64,000 nucleotides of DNA from Streptomyces shenzhenensis (GTDB taxonomy: Bacteria > Actinomycetota > Actinomycetes > Streptomycetales > Streptomycetaceae). Positions 36,065 through 44,449 of this stretch are shown one piece after another. The stretch spans positions 62,001 through 126,000 of the forward strand of contig NZ_JAJONF010000016.1 of assembly GCF_021462265.1 (NCBI RefSeq), written 5' to 3'. A program made the translations under genes and the position numbers. Position 1 is the first letter of the stretch. Every line of letters begins with the position of its first letter. Below the pieces are notes generated by a model, which made no database searches, had not been told where the DNA came from, and worked only from the letters and a program-made list of their open reading frames with translations.

Positions 36065-36652
36065 ATGGCGGAGCAGGCCCAGTTCGAGGAGCTGGCGCGT
36101 CAGCTCACCGCCGTCGGAGCCGTGAAGCGGGACCTGGGGCGCATTCTGCCGCCCGAGTGCCCCACCGGCTCGGCGGCGGTGCTGACGCTGCTCGGCCGCC
36201 ACGGCTCCATGCGCATGAGCAAGCTCGCGGAGCTGCTCGCCGTGGACATGTCGGTGACCAGCCGGCACGTGGCGCACGTCGCCGAACGCGGCTGGATCGA
36301 GCGCTCCCCCGACCCGGCGGACAAGCGGTCCCGCATCCTGCACCTCACCCCCGCGGGCGAGGCGACCCTCGCGGAACTGTCCCGGCGCAGCACCGAACTG
36401 CTCGCCGAGCGGCTGGGCGACTGGAGCGACGAGGAGGTCGACCAGCTGATCAGGCTGATGACCCGGCTCCGCGCCAGCTTCGGGGACTGCCGGGCCGCGG
36501 CCCCGCACCCCCGGCCGGCCGCCGGCACCGCCCCCGCCCCGGGCACCGCGAAGCCCCCGGCCAAGGCCATGGCCGCGGTCGCCCCCGGCGCCCGCGCCCC
36601 CACGCCCGTACGCGACGTACTCGAACCGACCAGCACCCGTACACCCGCATAA
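36065..36652 (+). CDS. MarR family transcriptional regulator
   Basis: 195 residues from the ATG at 36065, with GGAGG about 8 bases upstream. The winged helix reads MRMSKLAELLAVDMSVTSRH and RGWIERSPDPADKRSRILHL. The Pro/Ala-rich C-terminal tail (about 140-195) is unusual for the family. It precedes an MFS exporter by 19 bases; the usual arrangement is autorepression and exporter control relieved by a small ligand. Confidence 0.9.
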   Translation: MAEQAQFEELARQLTAVGAVKRDLGRILPPECPTGSAAVLTLLGRHGSMRMSKLAELLAVDMSVTSRHVAHVAERGWIERSPDPADKRSRILHLTPAGEATLAELSRRSTELLAERLGDWSDEEVDQLIRLMTRLRASFGDCRAAAPHPRPAAGTAPAPGTAKPPAKAMAAVAPGARAPTPVRDVLEPTSTRTPA

Positions 36653-36671
36653 GACGCAGAAAAGGAAGCCC

Positions 36672-39230
36672 ATGGCAACGACCACACCAGCCGGTGTGCG
36701 GGCTCACGCCAAGCACGGGGGAGGCAGCTCCGTCGAGCAGACCCCGATGTCCCACCGGCAGATCATGGAGGCCATCTCCGGCCTGCTGCTCGGCATGTTC
36801 GTGGCGATCCTGTCCTCCACGATCGTCACCAACGCCCTGCCGCACATCATCACCGACCTGGGCGGCGGCCAGTCCGCCTACACCTGGGTCGTCACCGCCT
36901 CCCTGCTGGCCATGACCGCGACGACCCCGCTGTGGGGCAAGCTCGCGGACCTGTACAGCAAGAAGATCCTTGTGCAGATAGCCCTGGTCGTCTACGTCCT
37001 GGGCTCCGCCGCCGCCGGTCTGTCGCAGAACGCCGGCATGCTGATCGCCTGCCGTGTCGTCCAGGGCATCGGCGTGGGCGGTCTGTCGGCGCTCGCCCAG
37101 ATCGTCATGGCCGCGATGATCTCGCCGCGGGAGCGCGGCCGTTACTCCGGCTACCTCGGCGCCACCTTCGCGGTCGCCACCGTCGGCGGCCCGCTGCTCG
37201 GCGGTGTCATCACCGACACCTCGTGGCTGGGCTGGCGCTGGTGCTTCTACGTCGGCGTCCCGTTCGCCGTCGTCGCGCTGATCGTGCTGCAGAAGACCCT
37301 GCACCTGCCCGTCGTGAAGCGGGACGTCAAGGTCGACTGGGCCGGCGCGTCCTTCGTCGCCGCCGCCGTCTCACTACTGCTGGTCTGGGTCACCTTCGCG
37401 GGTGACAAGTACGACTGGATCTCCTGGCAGACGTACGCGATGGTCGGCGGTTCGGTCGCCCTCGGCCTGATCTTCGTCCTGGTCGAGTCGAAGGCCAAGG
37501 AGCCGATCATCCCGCTGCGGCTGTTCCGCAACCGCACCATCACCCTGGCCTCGCTGGCCTCCCTGTTCGTCGGTGTCGCGATGTTCACCGGCACGGTGTT
37601 CTTCAGCCAGTACTTCCAGCTGGCCCGCGACAAGTCCCCGACGATGTCCGGTGTGATGACGATCCCGATGATCGGCGGTCTGTTCGTCTCCTCCACCGTC
37701 TCGGGCCAGTTCATCACCCGTACCGGCCGCTGGAAGGCGTGGCTGGTCAGCGGTGGCGTGCTGGTGACGGCCGGCCTGGGCCTGCTCGGGACCATCCGCT
37801 ACGACACGGCGTACTGGAAGATGTCGATCTCCATGGCGCTGCTGGGTCTCGGCATCGGCATGATGATGCAGAACCTGGTGCTGTGCACGCAGAACCAGGT
37901 CGCGCCCTCCGACCTCGGCTCGGCGAGCTCCACGGTCACCTTCTTCCGGTCCCTGGGCGGTGCGGTCGGCGTCTCGGCGCTGGGCGCGGTGATGGCCCAC
38001 CGGATCACGCACTACGTGACCGAGGGCGCCGCCGCCCTCTCCCCCAAGTACCAGGCCGCCCTGGCCGGTTCCAGCTCGTCCAGCGACAGCCTCCCGGACC
38101 TGGGCAAGCTGCCGGCCCCACTGCGCACCCTCATGGAGAGCGCCTACGGCCACGGCATCGCCGACGTCTTCCTGATCGCCGGCGGCCTCGCGGCCCTCGC
38201 GTTCCTGATCAGCCTGTTCATCAAGGAGGTCCCGCTGAGGACGAAGGGCGGGCTCGCCCAGGCCGCCGAGGCGGAGAACGCGGGAAGCCCGGAGACGGTC
38301 CCTGCCGCTGCCGCTGCCGCCGTCGCCGCTCCGGCCGGGGAGCAGCAGGTCCCCAGCTGGGCCGCCCCGGTCGTGAACAGCGCCGCGCAGGCCGCGGCCG
38401 TGCCGGAAGCCACCCGGCAGCTCGCCGCCGTGGCCACCATCGCCGCCCCCGAGCAGTCGGCGGGCTCCGGCGGCACCCCGGTGCACGGCTTCGTACGCGG
38501 TGCCGAGAGCGCCCCGGTCGCGCAGGCCGCGGTCACCCTCATCTCGCTGTCCGGCCGCCAGCTGGGCCGCGCGGTCGCGGGCTACGACGGTTCCTACCGG
38601 CTGGACGCGCCCGGTGCGGGCTCCTACGTCCTGATCGCCGCCGCCGACGGCTACCAGCCGCAGGCCTCCACGATCGTGGTGGGCGACGAGCCGGTGCCGT
38701 ACGACATCCTGCTCAGCGGTACCAGCGGTCTCAGCGGTGTGGTCCGCGGCGCCGGCAGCGCGCTCCCGGTCAAGGACGCGATGGTCATCGTCACCGACGT
38801 GCGCGGCGACCTGCTGGCCACCGCGGCCACCGGTGAGCAGGGCGACTTCCGCTTCGGCGAGCTGGTGCCGGGCGCCGTCACGGTCGCGGTGAACGCGGCC
38901 GGCTACCGGCCCCGCGCCGTGCCGGTCGAGATCGGCGGCACCGGCGTCACCCGGATCGAGGTCGACCTGGACGCCGGCGCCCGGCTCCAGGGTGTCGTAC
39001 GGGCCCCGCACGGACCGCTGGCCGACGCCCGCGTGACCCTCGTGGACGCGGCGGGCAACGTGGTCGGCACGGCCACCACCGGCGTGGACGGCGCGTACGC
39101 CTTCGCCGACCTGGACGGCGGGGACTACACCGTGATCGCGACGGGCTACCCGCCGGTCGCCACGGCCCTGCACGTCACCGGTGCCGGTGCCGACGGCCAC
39201 GACATCGAGCTCTCCCACCCGGGCGAGTAG
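36672..39230 (+). CDS. MFS drug exporter fused to three carboxypeptidase-regulatory-like beta domains
   Basis: 852 residues. Residues about 30-530 are a 14-helix EmrB/QacA-type exporter (LGGGQSAYTWVVTASLLAMT, LADLYSKKILVQIALVVYVL, RVVQGIGVGGLSALAQIVMA). An Ala/Pro linker (about 535-598) leads to three similar beta-sandwich repeats of the CarboxypepD_reg type, at about 600-680 (VHGFVRGAESAPVAQAAVTL), 685-765 (LSGVVRGAGSALPVKDAMVI) and 768-852 (LQGVVRAPHGPLADARVTLV). Such domains usually sit on secreted proteins; here they would be at the C-terminus of a transporter. Regulated by the MarR upstream, with a strong terminator after it. Confidence 0.9.
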   Translation: MATTTPAGVRAHAKHGGGSSVEQTPMSHRQIMEAISGLLLGMFVAILSSTIVTNALPHIITDLGGGQSAYTWVVTASLLAMTATTPLWGKLADLYSKKILVQIALVVYVLGSAAAGLSQNAGMLIACRVVQGIGVGGLSALAQIVMAAMISPRERGRYSGYLGATFAVATVGGPLLGGVITDTSWLGWRWCFYVGVPFAVVALIVLQKTLHLPVVKRDVKVDWAGASFVAAAVSLLLVWVTFAGDKYDWISWQTYAMVGGSVALGLIFVLVESKAKEPIIPLRLFRNRTITLASLASLFVGVAMFTGTVFFSQYFQLARDKSPTMSGVMTIPMIGGLFVSSTVSGQFITRTGRWKAWLVSGGVLVTAGLGLLGTIRYDTAYWKMSISMALLGLGIGMMMQNLVLCTQNQVAPSDLGSASSTVTFFRSLGGAVGVSALGAVMAHRITHYVTEGAAALSPKYQAALAGSSSSSDSLPDLGKLPAPLRTLMESAYGHGIADVFLIAGGLAALAFLISLFIKEVPLRTKGGLAQAAEAENAGSPETVPAAAAAAVAAPAGEQQVPSWAAPVVNSAAQAAAVPEATRQLAAVATIAAPEQSAGSGGTPVHGFVRGAESAPVAQAAVTLISLSGRQLGRAVAGYDGSYRLDAPGAGSYVLIAAADGYQPQASTIVVGDEPVPYDILLSGTSGLSGVVRGAGSALPVKDAMVIVTDVRGDLLATAATGEQGDFRFGELVPGAVTVAVNAAGYRPRAVPVEIGGTGVTRIEVDLDAGARLQGVVRAPHGPLADARVTLVDAAGNVVGTATTGVDGAYAFADLDGGDYTVIATGYPPVATALHVTGAGADGHDIELSHPGE

Positions 39231-39240
39231 TTCGCACTCC

Positions 39241-39284
39241 GGCCCGTGGCGGGCGCGCCCACAAGGAGGCGCCCGCCACGGGCC
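39241..39284 (+). terminator. 16-bp hairpin after the MFS fusion gene
   Basis: GGCCCGTGGCGGGCGC and GCGCCCGCCACGGGCC form a perfect stem around a 12-base loop, 11 bases after the stop codon. Confidence 0.8.
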
Positions 39285-39336
39285 GGCCCCATGAGACCGA
39301 TTTGTAATCGTTTGAGTGTTCGCAGGGAGAAACGGG

Positions 39337-40158
39337 ATGGGACTGACCGCGAGGATCCGCACCCGGGACGGATGGGCCGTGTCGCACGCGGTCGTCACGG
39401 TGACCGACATGACCGGTACACAGGTGCTGCGCGCCGAGGCCGACGGCGAAGGCACGGTGCGCGACCCGAATCCGCTCGCGCCCGGCGCGTACACCGTCAT
39501 CATCACGGCCGTGGGCTACGCGCCCACCGCCTCCAGCGCCATCGTGACCGCGAGCGGCCGCGCCGAGGTCGGCACGGTGACGCTGGCCCGGCAGGGCGGC
39601 ACCGAACTGCCCCCGCCGGGCCCGTGGACGGTGGACCCCGCGCACTCCACCGTGGGCGCGGTGGCCCAGCACCTGGGCATCTCCAGCGTCCGCGGCCGTT
39701 TCACGGACTTCTCCGCCGGCATCGAGATCGCCCCCGACGACGTCACCAAGTCCCGCGTCCAGGCGGTCATCCGTGCCGCCTCCATCGACACCGGCAACGG
39801 CATGCGCGACACCCACCTGCGCTCCGCCGACTTCCTGGACGTCGAACGCCACCCCGAGATCACCTACACCTCGACGGCCCTGACGGCGGCCGGCTCCGAC
39901 CGCTGGACGGTCCACGGCGAACTCTCCCTGCACGGCGTCGTACGACCGGTCGACCTCGCCCTCGTCTACCTCGGCACCGGCGCCGACCCGTGGGGCGGCA
40001 CGCGTGCCGCGTTCCGCGCGACGGCGGAGCTGCACCGCGAGGACTTCGCCATGAACTACAACCAGGTCGTGCAGGCGGGCATCGCCGCGATCGGTACGAC
40101 GCTGAAGGTGGAGCTGGAGATCCAGGCGGTGCAGGGGGAGTCGCTGCCGCAGGCCTAG
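39337..40158 (+). CDS. YceI family protein with an N-terminal carboxypeptidase-regulatory-like domain
   Basis: 273 residues from the ATG at 39337 (AGGGAGA upstream). The N-terminal beta domain (about 1-85: LTARIRTRDGWAVSHAVVTV) is the same type as the repeats of the preceding exporter. Then comes a YceI lipocalin-like domain (PWTVDPAHSTVGAVAQHLGI, GRFTDFSAGIEIAP, HLRSADFLDVERHPEITYTS) of the polyisoprenoid-binding family. No signal peptide is evident. Separated from the exporter by a terminator, but the shared domain suggests a functional pair. Confidence 0.88.
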   Translation: MGLTARIRTRDGWAVSHAVVTVTDMTGTQVLRAEADGEGTVRDPNPLAPGAYTVIITAVGYAPTASSAIVTASGRAEVGTVTLARQGGTELPPPGPWTVDPAHSTVGAVAQHLGISSVRGRFTDFSAGIEIAPDDVTKSRVQAVIRAASIDTGNGMRDTHLRSADFLDVERHPEITYTSTALTAAGSDRWTVHGELSLHGVVRPVDLALVYLGTGADPWGGTRAAFRATAELHREDFAMNYNQVVQAGIAAIGTTLKVELEIQAVQGESLPQA

Positions 40159-40573
40159 TCACGGCCGGGGCCGGCCCGACCCGCCCGCCCGTCGCCGTAC
40201 ACCCCCCGGGATGTGCGCGCGACACCGCGATGAACTCGTGGATCAGGGTCCGTGACGCCTCCCGGGCCGGGGCCGGTTCCGCACGCGAGCAGGCACCGGC
40301 CGGGCGCCCCGCCGACTGGAGGGCGCGCCGCCCAGCGCGTCGAACTCCGCGGAGTGCGTCAGCGGCTCGGACCGGAACATCGCCTCCATGGCCGCGGCCC
40401 TCAGCCGCTGGGCCTCCCGGCGCAGTTCACGGAGCGACTCCTTCTCGACCGTGCGGCCGTCGTCGGCGAGGCACGCCGGGCCCCCGTCGTCCGCGGCTTG
40501 TCCCACGCCACGAGCGTGAAGGTGCGCACGGCAGTGGCAGGCTGAGCGGCCCCCGCGGCCCTAGGCTGGCGCC
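40159..40573. other. 415-base region without a supported gene
   Basis: Minus-strand text such as LIHEFIAVSRAHPG (about 40205-40245) and a short frame at 40243-40506 (KESLRELRREAQRLRAAAME) hint at gene debris. No frame has both a ribosome binding site and a recognisable domain. Confidence 0.3.
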
Positions 40574-41047
40574 ATGGCACCGAACATCGCGACGAACACC
40601 GCCGTCTCCCTCGACGAACTGCTGGACTTCGTACGACCGCGCCACCGCGCGATCCTGCTCACCCGACGCGCCGACGGAAGCCCACAGGGGTCGCCGCTGA
40701 CCTGCGGGGTCGACGACTCCGGGCGCATTGTCGTCTCCACGTACCCGGAGCGGGCGAAGACGCGGAACGCGAAGCGGGACGAGCGGGTGAGCGTGATCGT
40801 CCTGAGCGACGACTGGAACGGGCCGTGGGTGCAGGTGGACGGACGGGCCGAGGTTCTCGACACACCGGAGTCGGTGGAACCGCTGGTGGAGTACTACCGG
40901 AACATCGCGGGGGAGCACCCGGACTGGGACGAGTACCGGGCGGCGATGGTGAGGCAGGGGAAGTCGATCATCCGGGTGACGCCGGAGAAGTGGGGGCCGG
41001 TGGCCACAGGGGGCTTTCCCGCGCGGTTGGCTTCGCCTGAGGCCTGA
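40574..41047 (+). CDS. PPOX-class F420-dependent oxidoreductase
   Basis: 157 residues with the split-barrel flavin/F420 fold: LDFVRPRHRAILLTRRADGS, SPLTCGVDDSGRIVVSTYPE and VSVIVLSDDWNGPWVQVDGR. Actinobacterial members reduce substrates with deazaflavin F420; the substrate here is unknown. Convergent with the TetR gene. Confidence 0.87.
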   Translation: MAPNIATNTAVSLDELLDFVRPRHRAILLTRRADGSPQGSPLTCGVDDSGRIVVSTYPERAKTRNAKRDERVSVIVLSDDWNGPWVQVDGRAEVLDTPESVEPLVEYYRNIAGEHPDWDEYRAAMVRQGKSIIRVTPEKWGPVATGGFPARLASPEA

Positions 41048-41072
41048 GGGCTGAGGCCTCAGCGCCGCGCCC

Positions 41073-41807
41073 CTAAGCCGGTCGGCTCACCTTCGCCTCA
41101 ATGCCGGCGATCAGCAGGTCCAGGGCGAAAGCGAAGTCCCTGTCCAGCATTTCGGCGACGGTGTCGCCGCCCCTCGCCGCCATGAGGTCTTTCGACTCCT
41201 CGACGATGGCGGCCGTTGCCGGGGCATCGGTCACCGCGTTCATCGCGGTGCTGAAGTACTCGTCCTGGGTCATGCCGGCCGCTGTCACGCGCTCGGCGAA
41301 GTGGCCCTCCATCGTGCCGTAGCCGTAGACGAACTGGAAGACGGCCGAGATCGCGCCGGTCACGCCGTACGCGGGCAGACCGGCGCGGCGGACCACCTGC
41401 TGGACCACCCGGGAGAAGGCGAGCGAGTGGGGGCCGATGTTGAGGTAGCGGCCGGCCAGCGGGGAGAGCCAGGGGTGACGGACCAGCAGGGCGCGGTACT
41501 CCGTGGCCAGCGCCCGCAGTCGCTCCCGCCAGTCACCGGCGTCGGCATCGGGCAGACGCAGCTCGCCGAAGGCCGCGTCGAGGGCGAGTTCGAGCAGGTC
41601 GTCCTTGGTGTCGACGTACCAGTACAGGGACATGGCGGTCACCTTGAGCTCGGCCGCCAGCCGCCGCATGGAGAACTTGTCGAGTCCGTCGGAGTCGAGG
41701 AGCCCGACCGTGGCGGAGGTGATCCGGGCCCGGTCAAGACCGGATGGCTGACCGCCGCGACCGCCGCCCCGGGGCTTCTCCTCAAGCCACACACTGGCCC
41801 GCGCCAT
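41073..41807 (-). CDS. TetR/AcrR family regulator (TetR_C type)
   Basis: 244 residues from the ATG at 41807 with GGAGGAGG about 7 bases upstream. The HTH is in ITSATVGLLDSDGLDKFSMR then LAAELKVTAMSLYWYVDTKD. The C-terminal half (RALLVRHPWLSPLAGRYLNI) matches the tetracycline-repressor-type ligand domain. No divergent target gene lies next to it, so the regulon is unknown. Confidence 0.88.
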   Translation of the reverse strand: MARASVWLEEKPRGGGRGGQPSGLDRARITSATVGLLDSDGLDKFSMRRLAAELKVTAMSLYWYVDTKDDLLELALDAAFGELRLPDADAGDWRERLRALATEYRALLVRHPWLSPLAGRYLNIGPHSLAFSRVVQQVVRRAGLPAYGVTGAISAVFQFVYGYGTMEGHFAERVTAAGMTQDEYFSTAMNAVTDAPATAAIVEESKDLMAARGGDTVAEMLDRDFAFALDLLIAGIEAKVSRPA

Positions 41808-42124
41808 CGCGACACCCTCCTCCACGACCACTTCTCAAGATGCTAAGGCTCCAACGCCCCGTCAGGGCGCGGGACCGTGTCTGACATGCGGATACCATCG
41901 CGTGGGCGCGACCAGCCCCAACCAGCCCGCCCTCGCCGACGGACAAGCGCCCCTCCCCCTCGGGCGGCATTCTCCTCCGCCCTCCCGAGAAGCCCCGCGG
42001 CCACGACCCCGGCCACGCCCCGGCCACGACAGCCGCGGCGGCCCCAGCTCCCCGGCGGTCTCTCGCGGGCGTACGGCGAAGGGCGGTGACCGAAGCCACC
42101 GCCCTTGCGCCGCTCAGGAGTCCG
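41808..42124. other. 317-base gap holding the TetR promoter and the GT-operon terminator
   Basis: AAGGGCGGTG and CACCGCCCTT (42079-42106) form a 10-bp hairpin 19 bases after the glycosyltransferase stop. Near 41835-41860 an AT-richer segment is the likely TetR promoter. No gene seen. Confidence 0.6.
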
Positions 42125-44449
42125 TCAGCTGCCGCTCGCCTTCTGTGTGAGGTCGTAGAAGGTGGACGAACCCACCGTCACCTTCTTGAAGTTCTTCTCG
42201 ACCCAGGAGGTGATCTGCGAGGCCGTGCCGCTGCTGCTGCCGCGCATCATGCCGCCGCCGGTGCCGGAGGAGATGAAGTAGTGGATCTTGCCGTCCGCCA
42301 CGTACTTCTCGAACTGGGCGAGCGTCGGGGACGGGTCGGTGCCGTTGAAGCCGCCGATCGCCATCACCGCGTCGCCGGTGGAGAGCTGGTAGCTCGCCGC
42401 GTTCTGGGCGCCGACGGCCGCGGCGACCCAGGTGTACTGGGAGGAGTTCTTCTGCAGCAGGGCCTTGGCTGCGGAGGAGACGGTCGCGCCGTTCAGCAGG
42501 CCGCCGACGCCACCGCCGCCGCGCATGCCGCCGGCCGCACCACCGCCCGTGCCGCCGCCGGGGAACCCGCCGGTGCCGTTCTGGGTGGTGCCGTTGCCGT
42601 TCTGCTGGTTCTGGCCGAAGCCGCCGGCCGCACCACCGCCCGTGCCGCCGCCGGGGAAGCCGCCGGTACCGTTCTGGCCCTGCCCCTGGCCCTGCCCCTG
42701 CGGGGTGCCGTTGCCGCCCTGCTGGTTCTGGCCGAAGCCGCCGGCCGCACCACCGCCCCGGCCGCCGCCGAAGCCGCCCCGGCCGCCGCCGGGACCGCCA
42801 CCGCCGCCGAAGCCCATCGTGCTGGCGCCAGCCGGACCGGCTGTCGGGATGGAGCCGGTGTGCGCGGAGTTCACCGTGCTGAGGGTGTAGGCCGTCGGAC
42901 CCGCCAGCGCGGCCACCAGGCCGGCCGCGGCGGCCCCGAGGGCCAGCCGGCGCGGGATCCGGCCCGCGAAGACCAGGCCGAGCGCGGCGGCCAGACCGCC
43001 GATCAGGACCAGGTACTTCAGCCAGGGCAGGTAGGCGGAGGTGCGGTCGAGGAGGACGTAACCCCAGACCGCGGCCGAGACCACGGCGGCGGCGAGGGTG
43101 ATCGACGCCCACAGCTCGGCGCGTTTCTCCCACAGCAGACCCGCGCCCATGCCGACCACGGCGGCGATGTAGGGGGCCAGGGCGACCGTGTAGTACTGGT
43201 GGAAGATGCCCGCCATGTAGCTGAACACGATCATGGTCATCAGCAGCGAGCCGCCCCAGACCAGGAACGAGGCCCGGGTCACCGAGGTCCGCCGCAGCCT
43301 GCGGGTCGCCACCAGACCGGCGCCGAGGAGGATCAGCGCGGCCGGAATCAGCCAGGAGATCTGGCTGCCGATCTCGGAGTTGAACATCCGGTCCCAGCCG
43401 GTCTCGCCCCACTGGCCCGAGCCGGTGCCGCCGCCACCGCCGCCCACGCTGCCGGTCTCGTCGCCGCTGATGCGGCCGAGGCCGTTGTAGCCGAAGGTCA
43501 GTGACAGGAAGCTGTTGTCCTGGGAGCCGCCGATGTAGGGGCGGGACGAGGCCGGCCACAGTTCGACGATCGCCACCCACCAGCCGCCGGAGACCACCAG
43601 CGCGCCCGTGGCCAGCGCCAGTTGCCCGATCCGCTTCTTCAGCGTGTGCGGGCCGACGGCCGCGTACACGAACGCCAGCGCCGGCAGGATCAGGAACGCC
43701 TGGAGCGTCTTGGCGAGGAAGGCGAAGCCGATCGCCACGCCCGCCCACACCAGCCACCTGGTACGCCCGTCCTCGACGGCGCGGACCACGAAGTAGCAGG
43801 CCAGCGCCATCAGCAGGGCCAGCATGGCGTCCGGGTTGTTGAACCGGAACATCAGGGCCGCGACGGGGGTGAGTGCGAGCACGGCGCCCGCGATCAGTCC
43901 GGCCGCGGGGCTGAACCGGCGGCGCACGGAGGCGTAGACGACCGCGACCGTGCCGACCCCCATGAGGACCTCGGGGCCGAGGATCGTCCAGGAGTTCAGG
44001 CCGAAGATCCGGGCCGCGATCTCCATCGGCCACATGAACGCCGAAGGCTTGTCGACGGTGATCGCGTTGCCCGCGTCCAGCGAGCCGAAGAACATCGCCT
44101 TCCAGCTCTTGGTACCGGCCTGGACGGCGGCCGAGTAGAAGGAGTTGGAGTAGCCGTTGACGCTCAGGTTGGAGAAGTACAGCACCGCGGTGGCGACCAG
44201 CAGGCCGAGGAAGGCCGGGCGCGCCCAGCGCGGGTCCTCGGGGCGGCCGCGCCACAGTCTCCGTACGAAGGGCTGCTTCGGTTCACCCGGCTCGGGGACC
44301 GGCGGGGAGTCCTGGCCGATCCGTCCGTTCTGGCCGTCCGTGCCGTACGGCACGTGCTGGGGCTGCGGGGGATCCGTGGGCGGCGCGGTGGGAGGCGGCG
44401 CGGTCGGGGGCGGGCCCCACTGCGCGGGGTGGTCGGTGTTCGTACTCAT
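42125..44449 (-). CDS. GT39/ArnT-like membrane glycosyltransferase with Gly/Asn/Gln-rich insert
   Basis: 774 residues. A Pro-rich cytoplasmic N-terminus (1-60) is followed by a multi-helix PMT_2-type domain (VNGYSNSFYSAAVQAGTKSW, GNAITVDKPSAFMWPMEIAA, LMFRFNNPDAMLALLMALAC), which uses a polyprenyl-phosphate sugar donor. An extended Gly/Asn/Gln-rich repetitive segment lies at about 545-665 and a soluble C-terminal domain at about 665-774 (STGDAVMAIGGFNGTDPSPT). Last gene of a four-gene operon; its start overlaps the GT2 stop (ATGA). Likely acceptors are envelope glycans or proteins. Confidence 0.85.
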   Translation of the reverse strand: MSTNTDHPAQWGPPPTAPPPTAPPTDPPQPQHVPYGTDGQNGRIGQDSPPVPEPGEPKQPFVRRLWRGRPEDPRWARPAFLGLLVATAVLYFSNLSVNGYSNSFYSAAVQAGTKSWKAMFFGSLDAGNAITVDKPSAFMWPMEIAARIFGLNSWTILGPEVLMGVGTVAVVYASVRRRFSPAAGLIAGAVLALTPVAALMFRFNNPDAMLALLMALACYFVVRAVEDGRTRWLVWAGVAIGFAFLAKTLQAFLILPALAFVYAAVGPHTLKKRIGQLALATGALVVSGGWWVAIVELWPASSRPYIGGSQDNSFLSLTFGYNGLGRISGDETGSVGGGGGGTGSGQWGETGWDRMFNSEIGSQISWLIPAALILLGAGLVATRRLRRTSVTRASFLVWGGSLLMTMIVFSYMAGIFHQYYTVALAPYIAAVVGMGAGLLWEKRAELWASITLAAAVVSAAVWGYVLLDRTSAYLPWLKYLVLIGGLAAALGLVFAGRIPRRLALGAAAAGLVAALAGPTAYTLSTVNSAHTGSIPTAGPAGASTMGFGGGGGPGGGRGGFGGGRGGGAAGGFGQNQQGGNGTPQGQGQGQGQNGTGGFPGGGTGGGAAGGFGQNQQNGNGTTQNGTGGFPGGGTGGGAAGGMRGGGGVGGLLNGATVSSAAKALLQKNSSQYTWVAAAVGAQNAASYQLSTGDAVMAIGGFNGTDPSPTLAQFEKYVADGKIHYFISSGTGGGMMRGSSSGTASQITSWVEKNFKKVTVGSSTFYDLTQKASGS
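42528..42800 (-). repeat. In-gene repeats encoding GGGAAGGFGQNQQ-type units
   Basis: Three related units of about 90-110 bp encode FPGGGTGGGAAGGFGQNQQN-like text (GFGQNQQ twice, NGTGGFPGGGTGGGAAGG twice). They make up the low-complexity insert of the GT39-type protein. Confidence 0.8.

Noticed and set aside
37374..39506. 710-codon minus-strand frame over the MFS fusion
   Set aside because: Shadow of the exporter gene; no start signal, composition not protein-like.
40243..40506. 87-codon minus-strand frame in the gap after the YceI gene
   Set aside because: The first 58 residues look vaguely protein-like, but the rest is Arg/Pro noise and no family is recognisable; treated as possible debris.
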